Shown in pieces: positions 5,655-6,177 of a stretch of DNA of 6,177 bases; position 1 is the first letter of the stretch; every line of letters starts with the position of its first letter. Location: contig JAUYGW010000333.1 of the NCBI GenBank assembly GCA_030690245.1, positions 1 to 6,177 of the forward strand, in the 5' to 3' direction. The notes beneath the pieces were generated by a model, which worked only from the letters and a program-made list of their open reading frames with translations, did not search any database and was not told the DNA's origin. The position numbers and the translations under genes are program-made. The DNA comes from Gallionella sp. GTDB taxonomy: Bacteria; Pseudomonadota; Gammaproteobacteria; Burkholderiales; Gallionellaceae.

Positions 5655-6177
5655 TTATTGGCCACGCGGCGCGGTTTCATTCCACGGCGCGACCTTGAAC
5701 AGCAGCAGCATTCCCGGTAGCGCCAGCGCGGCGCACAGCAGGAAAAATCCCGTCCAGCCCATTGCCTCGACCAGCCAGCCGGTCGCGGCGTTGGCAAAGG
5801 TGCGCGGCACCGCCATCAGGCTGGTGAACAGCGCGAACTGCGTGGCGGTGTATGCCGGGTGAGTGGTGCGCGCGATGAAGGCGACGAAGGCGACGGTGCC
5901 CAGCCCGACGCCGAGCGCTTCGAGGCCGATCACGATGGCAAGCTGGGTCAGTTCCACGGCGGTGATTTCGGCATGGTGTCCCACCGAGGCCAGCCAGGCG
6001 AAGCCGAAGATGGAAACCACCTGCACCACGCCGAACAGCCACAGCGCCTTATTGATGCCGATCTTCACCATCCACAGGCCGCCGATCATGCCGCCGATCA
6101 CGGCGGGCCACAGCCCGGCATTCTTCGCGATCAGCCCGATCTGGGTCTTGGAAAAACCCATGTCCATATAGAACGGC
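5655..6177 (-). CDS. ampG: AmpG-family muropeptide permease (MFS), C-terminal part
   Basis: Partial gene: its 5' part lies beyond the right edge and the frame is open to the last base. About 173 C-terminal residues are present of a family usually above 400. The fragment begins PFYMDMGFSKTQIGLIAKNAG, a segment characteristic of AmpG-like permeases, and carries about five membrane helices: LWPAVIGGMIGGLWMV, LWLFGVVQVVSIFGFAWLA, LAIVIGLEALGVGLGTVAFVAF, ALFTSLMAVPRTFANAATGWLV and GFFLLCAALALPGMLLLF. AmpG imports N-acetylglucosaminyl-anhydromuramyl peptides for cell-wall recycling and, in bacteria with AmpC regulation, affects beta-lactamase induction. It ends TAA 5655-5657 with a short hydrophilic tail (NETAPRGQ). 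It lies upstream of the ArgZ-like gene on the same strand, but the 181-base repeat-bearing spacer makes a shared transcript uncertain. Another MFS subfamily is possible because the N-terminal half is missing. Confidence 0.8.
   Translation of the reverse strand, partial: PFYMDMGFSKTQIGLIAKNAGLWPAVIGGMIGGLWMVKIGINKALWLFGVVQVVSIFGFAWLASVGHHAEITAVELTQLAIVIGLEALGVGLGTVAFVAFIARTTHPAYTATQFALFTSLMAVPRTFANAATGWLVEAMGWTGFFLLCAALALPGMLLLFKVAPWNETAPRGQ

Overview
The window is ordinary proteobacterial chromosome, GC-rich and densely packed. It has one gene on the plus strand and five on the minus strand. The CcoI and CcoS assembly factors for a cbb3 oxidase, an HDOD regulator, an AmpG-like permease and several families of short dispersed intergenic repeats suggest a microaerophilic or facultative betaproteobacterium, possibly a Gallionella/Sideroxydans-type organism. 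That placement is inferred from gene content and repeat style, not shown by a marker gene. There is no tRNA, rRNA, CRISPR array, transposase or phage gene, and no gene-free stretch longer than about 300 bases.

Layout, left to right: (1) a short lead-in that may hold the last codons of an upstream gene; (2) an HDOD-domain signalling protein on the plus strand; (3) a minus-strand pair, ccoI then ccoS, convergent with the HDOD gene and only 11 bases from it; (4) a 217-base repeat-rich spacer (3714-3930) with one large hairpin and a second inverted pair of a different repeat; (5) a minus-strand run read right to left: the end of an AmpG-family permease, a 181-base spacer with an inverted pair of a third repeat, a stand-alone guanidine-modifying enzyme closest to the arginine dihydrolase domain of cyanobacterial ArgZ/AgrE, and, 13 bases downstream, a SMUG1-type uracil-DNA glycosylase.

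How the genes work together: CcoI (copper-exporting P1B ATPase) and CcoS are both needed to place copper and haem in cbb3 cytochrome oxidase and form a tight two-gene unit. The structural ccoNOQP genes are not in the window. The arginine enzyme and SMUG1 are probably co-transcribed, but no shared pathway is evident. AmpG would import anhydro-muropeptides for cell-wall recycling.

I found no clear new multi-gene system. The most notable items are the stand-alone ArgZ-like enzyme paired with a bacterial SMUG1, and an intergenic inverted repeat in which each arm carries three heptamers spaced exactly 10 bases apart. Two genes (ccoI and the ArgZ-like gene) have in-frame upstream extensions made entirely of repeat DNA, which would mislead automatic start calling.
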